DNA from: Accumulibacter sp.
Lineage (GTDB): Bacteria > Pseudomonadota > Gammaproteobacteria > Burkholderiales > Rhodocyclaceae
NCBI RefSeq assembly: GCF_029255125.1
Contig: NZ_JAPUVR010000099.1
Location: 1-45,964, forward strand
DNA: 45,964 bases
Direction of reading: 5' to 3'
Shown here: positions 8,423-17,588 of the stretch, one piece after another
Position numbering within the stretch: position 1 is the stretch's first letter
Layout: every line of letters starts with the position of its first letter
Made by a program: the position numbers and the translations under genes
Notes under the pieces: generated by a model
Told to the model about the DNA's origin: nothing
The model's database searches: none
What the model saw: only the letters and a program-made list of their open reading frames with translations

Positions 8423-9565
8423 TCAACGCGGCAGCGCCTCGAGCGCGGCGGCGTATTGGCCGGGCAGGTCAGCACAGCGGTGTACGGTGAACCCGAGATC
8501 GCGCATCAGCCCGTCCTGCAAGCCGTAGATCCAGCCATGGACGGTGAGCGGCTGGCCGCGTGCCCAGGCGTCCTGGACGACAAAGGTCTGGCAGACGTTG
8601 GCGACCTGTTCGAGGACGTTCAGTTCGCACAGGCGATCGTGCCGCCTTTCCGCCGGCAATCCATCGATCAGCGCCAGATGCTTCTCGTGCACGTCACGGA
8701 CGTGGCGCAGCCAGATGTCGACCAGGCCGGCGCGTTCGCGATTGAGCGCCGTCTTGACGCCGCCGCAGCCGTAATGGCCGACGACCATGATGTGCCTGAC
8801 CCTGAGCACGTCGACCGCGAACTGGATGACCGACAGGCAGTTGAGGTCGGTGTGCACGACGACATTGGCGACGTTGCGATGAACGAACAACTCGCCCGGC
8901 AGCAGACCGACGATTTCGTTGGCCGGAACGCGTGAGTCGGAGCAGCCGATCCACAGGTAGGCGGGCGTCTGCAACTGCGAGAGCTTGACGAAGTAGTCCG
9001 GGTTGATTTCCTGCATCCGGCTCGACCACGCACGGTTGAAGTCGAACAGGTGGAAGAGGTTCTCGTTGGCGACTTCTTCCTCGGACCAGTTCTCCAGATC
9101 GAGGGCGAGAAACATCGTTCCTTCGAGCGGCGTCTGGTAGTGCGCCGGCGTCTCCTTGAAGCCCATCTCGCGGTAGAGCTTGACGGCAAAGCGCATCGAC
9201 GGCAGCGTGTCGAGCAGCAGCTTGCGATAGCCGCTGTCCTTGGCCATTCTGATTGCCGCCAGCGTCAGGTCGCGACCGATCCCGTAGCCGCGCAGCGCCG
9301 GCTCGACGTAGAGCCGCTTCATTTCGCAGAGGCCACCGGAGAAAGGCCGAATGCCGACGCAGCCGGCCGGCCGACCGTCGAGCTCAGCGTAGTACAGGCA
9401 GCCACCGGGCGCCGAGTAGGCCCCCGGCAGCGTTGCGAGTTCCTCGTCGAAACCCTGAAAACAAAGGTCTACGCCAAGCCATGCGGCGTAGTTGCGGAAG
9501 AACTGACGCACCTGGTCGAGCGCGTCAGTGTCGTCGGGGGTGAGCGTGCGTAGGGTGGCTTTCAT
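8423..9565 (-). CDS. GNAT N-acetyltransferase fused to beta-class carbonic anhydrase
   Basis: One uninterrupted 380-residue frame encodes two domains. Residues 1 to about 157 are a GNAT acetyltransferase, with the acetyl-CoA binding loop RGYGIG at 92-97 and the helix KLYREMGFKE near 129-138. Residues from about 165 to 380 are a beta-carbonic anhydrase of Can type: it starts NLFHLFDFNRAWSSRM, and the zinc ligands and dyad are Cys208, Asp210 and Arg212 in CSDSRVPA, then His264 and Cys267 in HYGCGG. The carbonic anhydrase half is full length with all catalytic residues present. It should interconvert CO2 and bicarbonate; the acetyl acceptor of the first half is unknown. It lies between liuA and the carboxylase genes, which use bicarbonate. 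Confidence 0.92.
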   Translation of the reverse strand: MKATLRTLTPDDTDALDQVRQFFRNYAAWLGVDLCFQGFDEELATLPGAYSAPGGCLYYAELDGRPAGCVGIRPFSGGLCEMKRLYVEPALRGYGIGRDLTLAAIRMAKDSGYRKLLLDTLPSMRFAVKLYREMGFKETPAHYQTPLEGTMFLALDLENWSEEEVANENLFHLFDFNRAWSSRMQEINPDYFVKLSQLQTPAYLWIGCSDSRVPANEIVGLLPGELFVHRNVANVVVHTDLNCLSVIQFAVDVLRVRHIMVVGHYGCGGVKTALNRERAGLVDIWLRHVRDVHEKHLALIDGLPAERRHDRLCELNVLEQVANVCQTFVVQDAWARGQPLTVHGWIYGLQDGLMRDLGFTVHRCADLPGQYAAALEALPR

Positions 9566-9626
9566 GCTTGACTAGCGTGCGTTGGGGGTGACGCGGCATC
9601 GGCCCTGCCGGCCGCGCGCCAGTGGT

Positions 9627-10790
9627 TCATAGGGTTTCGCCGAAGAGCTCGCGGCCGATCAGCATGCGGCGAATCTCCGAGGTGCCGGCGCCGATCTCGT
9701 AGAGTTTTGCGTCACGCCATAGCCGGCCGGCCGGATACTCGTTGACGTAGCCGTTGCCGCCCAGCGTCTGGATCGCTTCGCCGGCCATCCATGTCGCCTT
9801 TTCCGCAGCATAAAGAATCGCTCCAGCGGCATCCTTGCGCGTCGTTTCGCCGCGGTCGCAGGCCTGGCCAACGGCGTAGACGTAGGCCCGGCAGACGTTG
9901 AACGTGGTGTACATGTCGGCCAGCTTGCCCTGCATGAGCTGGAATTCGCCGATCGCCTGGCCGAACTGCCGGCGGTCGTGCACGTAGGGGAGAACCAGAT
10001 CGAGCGCCGCCGCCATCAGTCCGAGCGGGCCGCCGGCGAGCACGGCGCGTTCGTAATCCAGTCCGCTCATCAGCACGCGCACGCCACCGTCGACCTGTCC
10101 GAGAACGTTCTCGGCCGGCACTTCGCAGTCGTCGAAAAAGAGCGGATACGTGTTCGAGCCGCGCATGCCGAGCTTGTCGAGCTTGGTTCCGCAGGAAAAG
10201 CCTTTCATCCCCTTTTCGATGATGAAGGCGGTGATGCCGCGCGCGCCGGCGCTGCTATCGGTCTTCGCATAGACGACCAGCGTGTCGGCATCGCCGCCGT
10301 TGGTGATCCACATCTTGCTGCCGTTCAGTATGAAGCGGTCGGCGCGGCGTTCGGCCTGCAACTGCATGCCGACGACATCCGAGCCGGCGTTCGCTTCGGA
10401 CATCGCGAGCGCTCCGACGTGCTCGCCGGAAACCAGTCGCGGCAGGTACTTTTCCTTCTGTGCGGCGGTGCCGTTGCGGCGAATCTGATTGACGCAGAGG
10501 TTGGAGTGCGCACCGTACGACAGCGCGACGCTGGCCGAAGCGCGCGAGATTTCTTCCATGGCGACGATGTGCGCCAGGTAACCCAGCCCGCTACCGCCGT
10601 ATTCCTCCTCGACGGTGATTCCGAGCAAGCCCATGTCGCCCAGTTTGCGCCACAGATCCTCCGGAAAGAGGTTCGCCCGGTCGATCGCTTCGGCGCGCGG
10701 AGCAATCTCGGCAGCAGCAAAACTCTGCACGCTGGCGCGCAGCATGTCGATCGTTTCGCCGTGGGCAAAGTTCAGGCTCGGGTATTGCAT
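9627..10790 (-). CDS. liuA: Isovaleryl-CoA dehydrogenase
   Basis: This 387-residue flavoprotein catalyses the first dedicated step of leucine degradation, isovaleryl-CoA to 3-methylcrotonyl-CoA, passing electrons to ETF. Family segments include [14 protein letters not shown] (about 129-142), [14 protein letters not shown] (156-169) and the C-terminal [19 protein letters not shown]. The key distinguishing feature is Glu247 in [13 protein letters not shown], where isovaleryl-CoA dehydrogenases carry the catalytic base; the usual C-terminal glutamate is still present as Y-E but followed by IGAGTSE rather than GANDIQ. Length matches bacterial LiuA. It is separated by 61 nt from the downstream GNAT-carbonic anhydrase gene. 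Confidence 0.94.
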   Translation of the reverse strand: MQYPSLNFAHGETIDMLRASVQSFAAAEIAPRAEAIDRANLFPEDLWRKLGDMGLLGITVEEEYGGSGLGYLAHIVAMEEISRASASVALSYGAHSNLCVNQIRRNGTAAQKEKYLPRLVSGEHVGALAMSEANAGSDVVGMQLQAERRADRFILNGSKMWITNGGDADTLVVYAKTDSSAGARGITAFIIEKGMKGFSCGTKLDKLGMRGSNTYPLFFDDCEVPAENVLGQVDGGVRVLMSGLDYERAVLAGGPLGLMAAALDLVLPYVHDRRQFGQAIGEFQLMQGKLADMYTTFNVCRAYVYAVGQACDRGETTRKDAAGAILYAAEKATWMAGEAIQTLGGNGYVNEYPAGRLWRDAKLYEIGAGTSEIRRMLIGRELFGETL

Positions 10791-10811
10791 GTCGGTCGCT
10801 CCTTGTCTGGG

Positions 10812-11264
10812 TTAGGGGCTGGCTGTTTCCTTCTTGCCGTGCACGGCGATTATCGTTTGCTGCATCAGGCCGCAGAGGTTCTTCTTGCCGTGCTTGACGG
10901 CAAAGACTTCGGCCCGGGTGACGATCAGCGTTCGCCCGTAGCGCACGACCGATCCTTCGGCAATCAACAACTGGCCGTCGGCCGGGGCAAGCAGGTTGAG
11001 CTTGTACTCGACGGTGAGCACGCCGGTCTCGCTGGCGGTCAACGTGCCCGCCGCGTAGCCGGCGGCGGAATCGGCGATCATGCCGACGACACCGCCGTGA
11101 ATGAAGCCATGCTGCTGCGTGATTTCCGGCCTGAAGGGCAGGTGGATCTCGGTATAGCCGGCTTCGACCACCGCCATGCTGGCACCGATCAAGCGCATTG
11201 CCGGCTGGCGCGCAAAACTGGCGCGGACGCGTTCGGCAAAATGCGGGTCCTGAGCTTTGTGCAT
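10812..11264 (-). CDS. PaaI-family hotdog-fold thioesterase
   Basis: This protein of about 150 residues has a single hotdog domain with the segment QQHGFIHGGVVGMIADSAAGYAA, the PaaI/YdiI-type active-site helix in which the HGG turn and a downstream acidic residue activate water. It should hydrolyse an acyl-CoA thioester. The frame is open up to an ATG at 11306, but I prefer the ATG at 11264 (MHKAQDPHFAERVRASF), preceded by GAAAG and matching the usual family N-terminus. It is the first gene of the minus-strand leucine cluster, 21 nt ahead of isovaleryl-CoA dehydrogenase, so relief of CoA sequestration during branched-chain acid breakdown is a reasonable inference. Confidence 0.87.
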   Translation of the reverse strand: MHKAQDPHFAERVRASFARQPAMRLIGASMAVVEAGYTEIHLPFRPEITQQHGFIHGGVVGMIADSAAGYAAGTLTASETGVLTVEYKLNLLAPADGQLLIAEGSVVRYGRTLIVTRAEVFAVKHGKKNLCGLMQQTIIAVHGKKETASP

Positions 11265-11441
11265 CGGTCTGCTTTCGAGTGGCGAAGCTGCGTCCGGCTG
11301 CGGCAAGACGCGGCCGGTAGGAGTTGGATCACGTACAATGCCAGCGCGGCGACCAGCGCGCAGCCGCCGACGAGCCGCTGCGGTTCGGCAAGTTTATAGA
11401 CTTCAGCGCTTTTTACAATCCGCCGCGAAAGCCTTTGACCG

Positions 11442-12512
11442 ATGTTGCCTGCTTACCCATTTGCCGCGCCGCCAGCCGCTGGCGAGACCTTGGCGGTGTC
11501 GCCCGGCATCCTCTGGTTGCGCATGCCGCTGCCGTTTGCCCTGAACCACATCAATCTCTGGCTGCTCGCCGACGGCGACGCCTGGGTGATCGTCGATGCC
11601 GGCTTTGCGCTCGACGCGGTGAAGGAGTGCTGGCAGCAGATTCTCGCCCGGCTGGCACCTGAGCTGCCGAGTCCGCGCATCTCGCGCATCATCGTCACGC
11701 ACTTCCACCCGGACCATCTTGGCCTCGCCGCCTGGTTGCAGTCGATGACCGGCGCGCCGCTGTGCATGACGGCCGGCGAGTACCTGACCGCGCACGCCGT
11801 CTGGCATGAAGTTGCCGGGCACGGCAATCAGCCGATGTTGCGCCAGTTTCGCGCACACGGGCTGGACGAAGAGCGCTGTGCCGCGCTTACCCGGCGCAGC
11901 GGCGCGTACAACCGTGGCGTACCGGCGATTCCGACCGACTACCAGCGCCTCTTCGCCGGCGACGAACTGCGCATCGGTGGTGCGCGCTGGCAGGTCCGCG
12001 TCGGCTACGGCCATTCGCCGGAGCACGCGGCGCTTTACAGCCCCGATCTCGGCGTGCTCATTTCGGGCGACATGCTGTTGCCCAAGATCTCGACCAACAT
12101 CAGCGTCTTCGCGGTGACGCCGAAGGCCGACTCGCTGGCCGATTATCTGGCCTCGATCGACCGTTATCGCGAGTTGCCAAGCGACACGCTCGTCCTGCCC
12201 TCGCATGGCCTGCCGTTCCATGGCATCGAGGGGCGCGTGCGGGCGCTGCACGCGCACCATGAAGAACGTCTGGCGCTGCTCGCGGCCAACTGTTCGACGC
12301 CGCGCAGCGCTGCCGAGTTGTTGATGACGCTATTTCCGCGCGACCTCGATACGCATCAGACGATGTTTGCCATGGGCGAAGCGATCGCGCACCTCAATCG
12401 GCTCGAACGCAGCGGGCGCCTGCTCCGCGTCGAAGACAAGACGAGCGGCCTGATCCGCTTCGTTCGCGCCGACGCCGCGCAGGCGCCGCCGATCGTCGGC
12501 GATGCGCGATGA
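11442..12512 (+). CDS. Metallo-beta-lactamase-fold hydrolase
   Basis: This 356-residue protein has an N-terminal MBL domain. The metal-binding motif THFHPDHLG (His87, His89, Asp91, His92) follows a strand DAWVIVDAGFALDAV that matches the usual second motif, and later metal ligands are probably in GYGHSPEHAALY and the SHGLPFHG segment. The last ~80 residues form the C-terminal helical extension (winged-helix-like, FAMGEAIAHLNRLERSGRLLRVED) often seen in the glyoxalase-II-like LACTB2 group. Substrate unknown; thioester or ester hydrolysis is possible. It diverges from the thioesterase gene, and the 177 nt between them holds AT-rich hexamers but no convincing promoter pair. Confidence 0.85.
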   Translation: MLPAYPFAAPPAAGETLAVSPGILWLRMPLPFALNHINLWLLADGDAWVIVDAGFALDAVKECWQQILARLAPELPSPRISRIIVTHFHPDHLGLAAWLQSMTGAPLCMTAGEYLTAHAVWHEVAGHGNQPMLRQFRAHGLDEERCAALTRRSGAYNRGVPAIPTDYQRLFAGDELRIGGARWQVRVGYGHSPEHAALYSPDLGVLISGDMLLPKISTNISVFAVTPKADSLADYLASIDRYRELPSDTLVLPSHGLPFHGIEGRVRALHAHHEERLALLAANCSTPRSAAELLMTLFPRDLDTHQTMFAMGEAIAHLNRLERSGRLLRVEDKTSGLIRFVRADAAQAPPIVGDAR

Positions 12513-12632
12513 CCGGCGCAGCCTGGCCGACGAGCGCGGCCGGCGCGTCGTCGAGCGCGGCGAACGAAGCCGCCGCGCACAATCGGCGGGCGCCTGCGCC
12601 GCCGCGCTTGCTTGGCGTAGAATGGCCCGATC

Positions 12633-13799
12633 ATGAGCGCCACTCTCCTGCCCGACTATGCCGGCGGCGGCATCGTCAACCTGATGCAGAGCATCGCCAC
12701 CGCCTGCGGCGCGCCGCAAGGCCTCTACCCGCAGCAGGCGCAGCTTCCGGCAACTTTGCTGGCGCGCGCCCGGCACATCGTTCTCCTGGTCATCGACGGA
12801 ATGGGCCTGCGCACGCTGGGCAGGCACACGGCCAGCCCGTATCTGCAGCAGCACGTGCTGGGCAGCCTCACTTCCGTCTTTCCATCGACTACGGCGAGCG
12901 CGATCACCACCTTCATGAGCGGTCTTGCCCCGGCCCAGCACGGCCTGACCGGTTGGCACATGCACATGGACGAGATCGACCAGACGCTCGCCATCCTGCC
13001 GCTGACGCCGCGCCAGGGACCGCCCACGGTGGCGCCGGCCGATTTGCCCGCACAGCTCTTCGAGCACCCGCCGCTGTTCCGGGGGTTTGATCGGGAAGCC
13101 TGGGTCGTCGCTCCGCAGAGCATCGCCAGCAGTCCGTTCAATGCCTGGCATGCGCGCGGCGCGCAGACGGTGGCCTACAGCACGCTGCCCGGCCTGTTTG
13201 CCTGCCTGAGCGATGGGCTGCTGGACAACGCGCAGGCACGCTACATTTACGCCTACTACCCCGAGCTCGACAGCCAGTCGCATCATTTCGGGAGCGATAG
13301 CCGGCAAGCCAAGCATGTGCTGGCCGAGTTCGACCAGCAACTCGGCGAATGCATTCGCCGGCTACGCGGCAGCAATACCTGGTTGCTGGTGACCGCCGAT
13401 CACGGTTTCATCGACTCGCCGCCGCGCCGCGTCGTCGAACTCGACGACCATCCGCAACTGGCCGGGCTGCTGTTCAGGCCGCTCTGCGGCGAGCGACGCG
13501 CCGCCTTCTGCTACGTCGAAGCGGAGCAGCGGCCGGAATTCGAGCGCTACGTGCGTCGCCGTCTCGGCCGCTCGGTACACCTTTACGCCAGCTCGGCGCT
13601 GATCAACGCCGGCTGGTTCGGCCCGCCGCCGTATCATCCGCGCCTGGCGGCACGCGTCGGCGATTACACGCTGGTGATGAAGGACAACTGGACGATCAAG
13701 GATTGGCTGCCGGAAGAAAAGCGTTATACGATGCTTGGTGTGCATGGCGGGATCAGTCCGTGGGAAATGCGCGTGCCGTTGATCGCCGTGCATCTCTAG
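12633..13799 (+). CDS. Alkaline phosphatase superfamily hydrolase (nucleotide pyrophosphatase/phosphodiesterase type)
   Basis: This 388-residue protein has the superfamily's metal-binding pattern: HIVLLVIDGMGLRTLG (Asp55), the nucleophile region SVFPSTTASAITTFMSG (a threonine at 86 or 87), then YYPELDSQSHHFG and LLVTADHGFIDSP supplying the remaining Asp/His ligands, and LGVHGGISPWEM near the end. No signal peptide is evident, so it is probably cytoplasmic, unlike secreted phosphatases. Nucleotide pyrophosphatase or phosphodiesterase activity is likely; the substrate is not determined. It stands alone between the MBL hydrolase and the HNH nuclease gene, with 120 nt upstream that include TAGAAT about 10 nt before the start codon, of doubtful meaning. 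Confidence 0.85.
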   Translation: MSATLLPDYAGGGIVNLMQSIATACGAPQGLYPQQAQLPATLLARARHIVLLVIDGMGLRTLGRHTASPYLQQHVLGSLTSVFPSTTASAITTFMSGLAPAQHGLTGWHMHMDEIDQTLAILPLTPRQGPPTVAPADLPAQLFEHPPLFRGFDREAWVVAPQSIASSPFNAWHARGAQTVAYSTLPGLFACLSDGLLDNAQARYIYAYYPELDSQSHHFGSDSRQAKHVLAEFDQQLGECIRRLRGSNTWLLVTADHGFIDSPPRRVVELDDHPQLAGLLFRPLCGERRAAFCYVEAEQRPEFERYVRRRLGRSVHLYASSALINAGWFGPPPYHPRLAARVGDYTLVMKDNWTIKDWLPEEKRYTMLGVHGGISPWEMRVPLIAVHL

Positions 13800-13862
13800 C
13801 CGCTGGCCGAACGCGGCCGGACGCCGCCGGCACGTCGTGCACCGACGAGCGGAGAATCCACC

Positions 13863-14252
13863 ATGGCTAATGACAACAGCAAATCGGAACGTACGGATCG
13901 ACTGATCGCCGATGCCGTACGCAATCGTCTGAGCCGCGAAGCGGGTTACCGGGAGAGGGCGCTGAAGATTTACCCGTGGATTTGCGGGCGCTGCGCGCGC
14001 GAATTCTCGTCGGCCAACCTGCGCGAACTGACCGTCCACCATCGCGACCACAACCACGACAACAACCCGCCCGACGGCAGCAACTGGGAGCTGTTGTGCG
14101 TGTACTGTCACGACAACGAGCACGCTCGCCAGATCGAGGCCGAAGCCGCGCGGCGGCGTGGCCAGAACGGATCGGCAGCGCAGCGTCCGGCGCCGGCCAC
14201 GGCGCAGCCCTTCGCCAATCTGCACGATCTGCTACGCCGCCGCCAATCCTGA
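13863..14252 (+). CDS. yajD: YajD-like HNH endonuclease domain protein
   Basis: This 129-residue protein contains a compact HNH domain. A zinc-binding pair ICGRCAREF (about residues 39-46) is followed by LTVHHRDHNHDNNPPDGSNWELLCVYCHDNEHAR, which carries the H-N-H catalytic residues and the second CxxC-type pair. The order and length match YajD of enterobacteria and its betaproteobacterial homologues, a conserved family of unknown physiological role. The last ~35 residues are low-complexity and alanine/arginine-rich. A GGAG sequence precedes the ATG by about eight bases. The 3' end faces hisC, whose stop lies 20 nt away on the other strand. Confidence 0.88.
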   Translation: MANDNSKSERTDRLIADAVRNRLSREAGYRERALKIYPWICGRCAREFSSANLRELTVHHRDHNHDNNPPDGSNWELLCVYCHDNEHARQIEAEAARRRGQNGSAAQRPAPATAQPFANLHDLLRRRQS

Positions 14253-14272
14253 TCGCTGACCGCGCGCGGTGC

Positions 14273-15358
14273 CTACGCCGGGCGCTGGAGAATCTCGCGC
14301 AAGGCATCGACCAGCATGGCGCATTGCTCGTCGGTGCCGATCGTGATGCGCAGGTATTGCGCGATGCGTGCGAGCGCAAAATGCCGCACGACGATCCCGC
14401 GCTGGCGCAATTCGGCGGCCAGCCTGGCGGCATCGTGCGCCGGATGGCGCGCGAAGATGAAGTTGGCCGCCGAGGGGACGACCTCGAAGGCCAGATCGCC
14501 CAGTGCCTCCGCCAATACTGCGCGACTGCGCATCACCGCCTGCCGCGTCCACGTGAAGTGCTCTTCGTCGGCCAGCGCGGCAACGGCGCCGACGATGGCC
14601 AGCCGATCCAGCGGATACGAGTTGAAGCTGTTCTTGACCCGGGCCAGGCCGGCAATCAGCTCGTGCTGACCGATCGCATAGCCGACGCGCAAGCCGGCCA
14701 GCGCGCGCGACTTGGAGAGCGTCTGCACGACGAGCAGATTGGCGTGCGCGCCGACCAGGGCAATCGCCGTTTCGCCACCGAAATCGACGTAAGCTTCGTC
14801 CACGACGACCACCGAATCGGGATTGGCCGCGAGCAGTCGCTCGATTGAAGCGAGAGGCAGCAGACGACCGGTCGGGGCATTCGGATTGGCGATGACGATT
14901 CCGCCGTTGGCGGGCCGGTAGTCCGCTACATTCAGGCAGAAGTCGTCGCCCAGCGGCAGCGTGCGATGGGCGATACCGTAGAGCGCGCAATAGACCGGGT
15001 AAAAGCTGTAGGTGATGTCCGGGAAGAGCACCGGCTGATCGTGCTGGAGGAGCGCCATGAAAGCGTGCGCCAGGACTTCGTCCGACCCGTTGCCGACGAA
15101 AACCTGTCCCGGCTCGATCGCAAAGCGCGAAAAATGCGCCGCGATCGCCCACTTCAGGTGGTCTGCCTCGGGGTCCGGATAAAGCCGCAAGCCGTTGCCG
15201 TCATTCGCCAGTTCGCCGCGTATCGCGGCGATTGCCTGGGGCGACGGCGGATACGGGCTCTCGTTCGTATTCAGCTTGATCAGCTTGTCCAGCTTGGGCT
15301 GTTCGCCCGGGATATAGGGCGTCAGGCGATGGACCAGCGGACTCCAGAAGCGGCTCAT
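14273..15358 (-). CDS. hisC: Histidinol-phosphate aminotransferase
   Basis: This 361-residue fold-type I PLP enzyme converts imidazole-acetol phosphate to histidinol phosphate. Visible motifs are [12 protein letters not shown] at the N-terminus, the [14 protein letters not shown] substrate/PLP segment (about 156-170), [12 protein letters not shown] (185-195, aspartate to the pyridine nitrogen), and the Schiff-base lysine K216 in [16 protein letters not shown]. Length is normal. It is transcribed away from hisB, although in related bacteria hisC usually lies just upstream of hisB in the same orientation; the segment therefore appears inverted or hisC has been relocated. The shared 155-nt region with hisB would carry both promoters. 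Confidence 0.94.
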   Translation of the reverse strand: MSRFWSPLVHRLTPYIPGEQPKLDKLIKLNTNESPYPPSPQAIAAIRGELANDGNGLRLYPDPEADHLKWAIAAHFSRFAIEPGQVFVGNGSDEVLAHAFMALLQHDQPVLFPDITYSFYPVYCALYGIAHRTLPLGDDFCLNVADYRPANGGIVIANPNAPTGRLLPLASIERLLAANPDSVVVVDEAYVDFGGETAIALVGAHANLLVVQTLSKSRALAGLRVGYAIGQHELIAGLARVKNSFNSYPLDRLAIVGAVAALADEEHFTWTRQAVMRSRAVLAEALGDLAFEVVPSAANFIFARHPAHDAARLAAELRQRGIVVRHFALARIAQYLRITIGTDEQCAMLVDALREILQRPA

Positions 15359-15397
15359 GTCAGTTTGTCATGTCGCGAATGCAAGGCGGATTGGTAA

Positions 15398-15406
15398 TGG
15401 TATCAT
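15398..15406 (+). promoter_or_regulatory. Candidate extended -10 promoter for hisBHAF
   Basis: The sequence TGGTATCAT gives a TGn extended -10 motif and a -10 hexamer TATCAT with four of six consensus bases. It lies about 100 nt before hisB in the divergent hisC-hisB gap. No good -35 hexamer is visible 16-18 bases upstream, which extended -10 promoters can tolerate. A transcript from here would have a leader of roughly 95 nt. I do not see a clear histidine-codon leader peptide in it. Confidence 0.35.
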
Positions 15407-15513
15407 GCGTGCTTGTTGGTCCAGGCGATCGGGCGGAGACTGGCTGTGCGTATGGCGGCCGGACGAATGCTGGCGCCGGTCAGCGGATTTTGCCACCCAG
15501 CAACGGAACCTCG

Positions 15514-16101
15514 ATGCGGCAAGCGGAAGTCTCCAGGAACACGCTCGAAACCCGGATTAGCGTCCGGTTGAATCTCGACGGCGGCGGGCACGGTCGCTTC
15601 GCCACCGGCGTCCCCTTCCTTGACCACATGCTCGAGCAGATCGCGCGCCACGGCCTGATCGACCTCGAAGTCGAAGCGAGCGGCGACCTGCACATCGACG
15701 CGCACCACACGGTCGAGGATATCGGCATCACGCTTGGTCAAGCGCTGGCGCGCGCGCTCGGCGACAAGAAGGGGCTGCGCCGCTACGGACACGCCTGCGT
15801 ACCGCTGGATGAGGCGCTGTCGCGCGTCGTCGTTGACCTGTCGGGACGTCCCGGACTGTTCTTCAACGTCGATTTCACGCGCGCGATGATCGGCGCATTC
15901 GACGTCGACCTGCTGCGCGAGTTCTTCCAGGGGCTGGTCAACCACGCCCTGCTGACGCTGCACATCGACAATCTACGTGCCGGCAACGCGCACCATCAGG
16001 CAGAGAGCATTTTCAAGGCTTTCGCTCGGGCACTGCGCGAGGCGGTGGAAATCGACCCGCGGGCCGGCGAGAGCATCCCCTCGACCAAGGGCGCGCTTTG
16101 A
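15514..16101 (+). CDS. hisB: Imidazoleglycerol-phosphate dehydratase
   Basis: This 195-residue enzyme dehydrates imidazole-glycerol phosphate in histidine synthesis. It starts [20 protein letters not shown], and the metal-binding histidine clusters are visible in [30 protein letters not shown] and the second set [20 protein letters not shown]. It is the monofunctional form without a histidinol phosphatase domain, as in betaproteobacteria. The open frame continues upstream to 15370, but those 48 codons show no family similarity; the ATG at 15514 is preceded by GGAA and fits the usual N-terminus. Its TGA overlaps the hisH ATG by one base (TGATG). Confidence 0.95.
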   Translation: MRQAEVSRNTLETRISVRLNLDGGGHGRFATGVPFLDHMLEQIARHGLIDLEVEASGDLHIDAHHTVEDIGITLGQALARALGDKKGLRRYGHACVPLDEALSRVVVDLSGRPGLFFNVDFTRAMIGAFDVDLLREFFQGLVNHALLTLHIDNLRAGNAHHQAESIFKAFARALREAVEIDPRAGESIPSTKGAL

Positions 16102-16754
16102 TGAGCACCGTTTCCAGCGGGCCGATCGTCGTTGTCGATTACGGCATGGGAAATCTGCGCTCGGTCTGGCAGGCGCTGGTCAGCGTCGCCGACGGGCGCC
16201 AGGTGCTCGTCTCGCACGATCCGTCGGTCGTGCGCAGCGCCGAGCGCGTCGTCGTTCCCGGGCAGGGCGCCATGCCTGACTGCATGCGCGAGCTTGAGAC
16301 GCGCGACTTGCGCACAGCGGTGCTCGAAGCGGCCAGGAACAAACCGTTTCTGGGGATTTGCATTGGCCAGCAGATGCTGCTCGAACACAGCGAGGAAGGT
16401 GATGTGGCCGGACTCGGGCTGATCGCCGGCGGTGTCCGCCGTTTTCCCGACGAGCACATGGTCGACAGCGCCGGTCGACGCCTGAAGGTGCCACATATGG
16501 GCTGGAACCAGGTTTGGCAGCGTTCGCGGCAAGCGCTCTGGCAGGGTATCGCCGATGGCGAGCGCTTCTATTTCGTGCATAGCTACTACGTCGATCCGCT
16601 GGATGCCGGGTGGGTCGCCGGGACGACCGACTACGGCATTGACTTTACCAGCGCCGTAGCCCGGGATAATATCTTCGCGACGCAGTTTCACCCCGAGAAA
16701 AGCGCCCGGCCCGGGCTCGCGATGCTGGCCAACTTCGTCTGCTGGAAGCCCTGA
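16101..16754 (+). CDS. hisH: Imidazole glycerol phosphate synthase, glutamine amidotransferase subunit
   Basis: This 217-residue class I glutaminase supplies ammonia to HisF. The start VVVDYGMGNLRSVWQAL is the family signature, the nucleophile is Cys87 in FLGICIGQQMLLEHSEEG, and the His/Glu pair is in ATQFHPEKS near the C-terminus. I use the ATG at 16101, immediately overlapping the hisB stop, rather than a TTG three bases earlier. The neighbours hisB, hisA and hisF are in the standard order. Confidence 0.95.
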   Translation: MSTVSSGPIVVVDYGMGNLRSVWQALVSVADGRQVLVSHDPSVVRSAERVVVPGQGAMPDCMRELETRDLRTAVLEAARNKPFLGICIGQQMLLEHSEEGDVAGLGLIAGGVRRFPDEHMVDSAGRRLKVPHMGWNQVWQRSRQALWQGIADGERFYFVHSYYVDPLDAGWVAGTTDYGIDFTSAVARDNIFATQFHPEKSARPGLAMLANFVCWKP

Positions 16755-16805
16755 GCGGCGCCCTTGCGTGGACTCGTTTCAACCTACCATTCTTCTGCTT
16801 TCGAC

Positions 16806-17549
16806 ATGCTGATCATTCCCGCGATTGACCTTAGACAGGGGCAATGTGTTCGTCTCAAGCAAGGCCTCATGGACCAAGTGACCGTCTTCTCGAATTCTCC
16901 CGGCGAGCAGGCAGGGCATTGGCTGGCGCAAGGCGCGCGCCGTCTGCACGTGGTCGATCTGGACGGCGCTTTTGCCGGCAAACCGAAAAACGAGCGCGCC
17001 ATCAAGGAAATCGTCGAGGCGGTCGGCGACGACATTCCGATCCAGCTCGGCGGCGGCATTCGCGACCTCGACACGATCGAGCGTTGCCTCGACGACGGCG
17101 TCAGTTACGTGATCATCGGCACCGCGGCAGTGAAGAATCCCGGTTTCCTGCACGACGCCTGCGGCGCTTTCCCCGGCCACATTCTGGTCGGGCTCGATGC
17201 GCGCGACGGCAAGGTGGCGGTGGAAGGCTGGTCGAAGATGACCGGGCACGATGTCATCGATCTGGCCAAGAAGTACGAAGACTACGGCGTGGAAGGGATC
17301 ATCTATACGGATATCGGCCGCGACGGAATGCTCACCGGGATCAACATCGAAGCCACCGTGAAGCTGGCGCAGGCCTTGCTCATCCCGGTCATCGCCAGTG
17401 GCGGCTTGTCGAGTATCGAAGACATCCACCGTCTATGCGCAGTCGAGCAGGAAGGCATCAGCGGGGCGATCGCCGGGCGGGCGATCTACGACGGCTCGCT
17501 CGACTTCGCGCAGGCGCAGGCGGCGGCCGACCGGGCGGCGCAGCCATGA
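16806..17549 (+). CDS. hisA: ProFAR isomerase (HisA)
   Basis: This 247-residue TIM-barrel enzyme isomerises ProFAR to PRFAR. It starts [20 protein letters not shown], with the catalytic aspartate in PAIDL at the end of strand 1. Phosphate-binding repeats are [13 protein letters not shown] and [13 protein letters not shown], and the second catalytic aspartate is in [12 protein letters not shown]. The frame is open from 16764, but the family start is at the internal ATG at 16806. It ends 39 nt before the hisF start. Confidence 0.95.
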   Translation: MLIIPAIDLRQGQCVRLKQGLMDQVTVFSNSPGEQAGHWLAQGARRLHVVDLDGAFAGKPKNERAIKEIVEAVGDDIPIQLGGGIRDLDTIERCLDDGVSYVIIGTAAVKNPGFLHDACGAFPGHILVGLDARDGKVAVEGWSKMTGHDVIDLAKKYEDYGVEGIIYTDIGRDGMLTGINIEATVKLAQALLIPVIASGGLSSIEDIHRLCAVEQEGISGAIAGRAIYDGSLDFAQAQAAADRAAQP

Positions 17550-17588
17550 GCGGCCGGCGGCGGCCGGCGCGCTGGAGGTTCTAGGCGC

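Noticed and set aside
15370-15513. Upstream extension of hisB
   Set aside because: The 48 codons show no similarity to the enzyme and contain the candidate promoter; ATG 15514 fits the family.
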